A stretch of DNA of 64,000 nt, taken from Lucifuga dentata (lineage: Eukaryota; Chordata; Actinopteri; Ophidiiformes; Bythitidae). A model generated the notes under the pieces. The model was not told where the DNA came from and did not search any database. It saw only the letters and a program-made list of their open reading frames with translations. A program made the translations under genes and the position numbers. Location: positions 248,001 to 312,000 of the forward strand of contig VXCM01000058.1 of NCBI GenBank assembly GCA_014773175.1, read 5' to 3'. Shown here one piece after another: positions 62,993 through 64,000 of this stretch. Numbering within the stretch: the first letter of the stretch is position 1; each line of letters opens with the position of its first letter.

Positions 62993-64000
62993 GTGAGTTT
63001 GTCAAAATGCGGCATGTGCAATGTTTGCATAGCGTTGAAGAAACGTTTTATATCAATGTCATTGTGTTTGTGGAGCGTTCAGCGGTGTGTGTGCTGTTTT
63101 ACGGACCGCATCCGGCTTCATCGCTGCTTCAGTGACGTGGCTTATTTCCTAGAATTTCCAAGCAGCACCAAATCATTTTAAAACGTACAGTATTATACAG
63201 GATATTAATCATAAACCGTTTACTTTAGTGAAACGGTAAAGCTCTACCGAAAGCCTGTGTGCTAAAATGTATGTCTCTGAATCTGTTACATCTTCATTTG
63301 TTTTGAATTTTTCAAAAGCTAATCTATACTAAACATAATATCCCTAACAAAAATTTCCATAAATGTTCAAGAAAACAATAAAGAACAAGTGTATATGAGT
63401 AGCCTCTACCTTACATGTAAAAATTGTTGCAAATAAATAAGTAAATAATAAATTCAACTAAATTTATAAGCATAACATTTAAACATATAAGAACTTTTGA
63501 ATTAAATAACAAAATTTACGATACAAGTAATCTTTGGATACTTATATTCAAAATATATTATAATATTTTTAATAGCAAAGTTGAAAATAAGTCTTTGTTT
63601 CTGAAATTTAGTCCTAATACTAATTTATCCATTTTCTAAGGGGTTTGGATTATGAGACATTCAAGCCACATTAAAAACAGGACAGTGAGAAAATACAGGA
63701 CGCAAAGATGAACCACGAAATGGTTTTTAAATAGCCATAGTAAAATGTAATTGTCAAATGTGTGAATTAGTTTAGTGAAGATAGGCTCACTAGTTTAGTA
63801 GAATAAAATTACAGTAGTTGGCATACAAACAGGAAGAAGATGTAGAATGCAGGCTGTGAGAATTTGTTCCACACAGTTAAGAGGTGTAAACAGTTTCTGA
63901 TGGGGATATAAAATTCATAACACTCATTACTTAATACTGAAATCAAAAGCAGGTGGTGTGTCTACCATTTTCTTGATTTCAGTCTTTGTCAGGTCGTTTC
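62993..64000 (+). other. SELENOF intron 1 (partial)
   Basis: AT-rich sequence after the SELENOF exon 1 donor. No second exon, repeat family or RNA gene was recognised up to the window edge. Confidence 0.6.

Overview
This is nuclear DNA from a teleost fish. It holds four vertebrate genes with canonical GT-AG introns, many microsatellites, and fish-type transposon remnants (TTAA-flanked MITEs, a Tc1-like fragment, a SINE, LINE 3' tails). The species cannot be named from the sequence.

Layout: GTF2B (TFIIB) is complete on the + strand (coding 562-7380, 7 exons, 318 aa). PKN2 (protein kinase N2) is complete on the - strand (10622-36925, 23 coding exons, 973 aa), convergent with GTF2B. HS2ST1 (heparan sulfate 2-O-sulfotransferase 1) is complete on the - strand (43014-61571, 7 exons, 360 aa). 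SELENOF (SEP15) begins at 62945 on the + strand, head-to-head with HS2ST1; only its first coding exon is inside the window. All exon joins were worked out by hand. The three complete genes keep an open frame across every junction, and each total coding length is a multiple of three.

The genes form no pathway. TFIIB acts in Pol II initiation, PKN2 is a Rho-activated cytosolic kinase, HS2ST1 is a Golgi sulfotransferase and SELENOF is an ER selenoprotein. Their order matches human 1p22, but the LMO4 interval expected between PKN2 and HS2ST1 is compressed to about 6 kb with no LMO4.

The main non-genic structure is a family of TTAA-flanked MITEs with roughly 90-bp inverted ends. At least 14 copies are present, in introns and intergenic DNA, and three end within 5-40 nt of a splice site. 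One copy (33666-34243) is rebuilt as a long palindrome with another inverted repeat at its centre. Twenty single-N gaps occur; five have exact 62-67 bp duplications on both sides, which is an assembly artefact. I found no CRISPR array, defence island, intact transposase gene or clear candidate for an undescribed system. The best leads are the MITE/splice-site relations, the palindromic MITE, a PKN2 exon framed by CA/TG repeats, and several repeat-free blocks that may be conserved regulatory elements.
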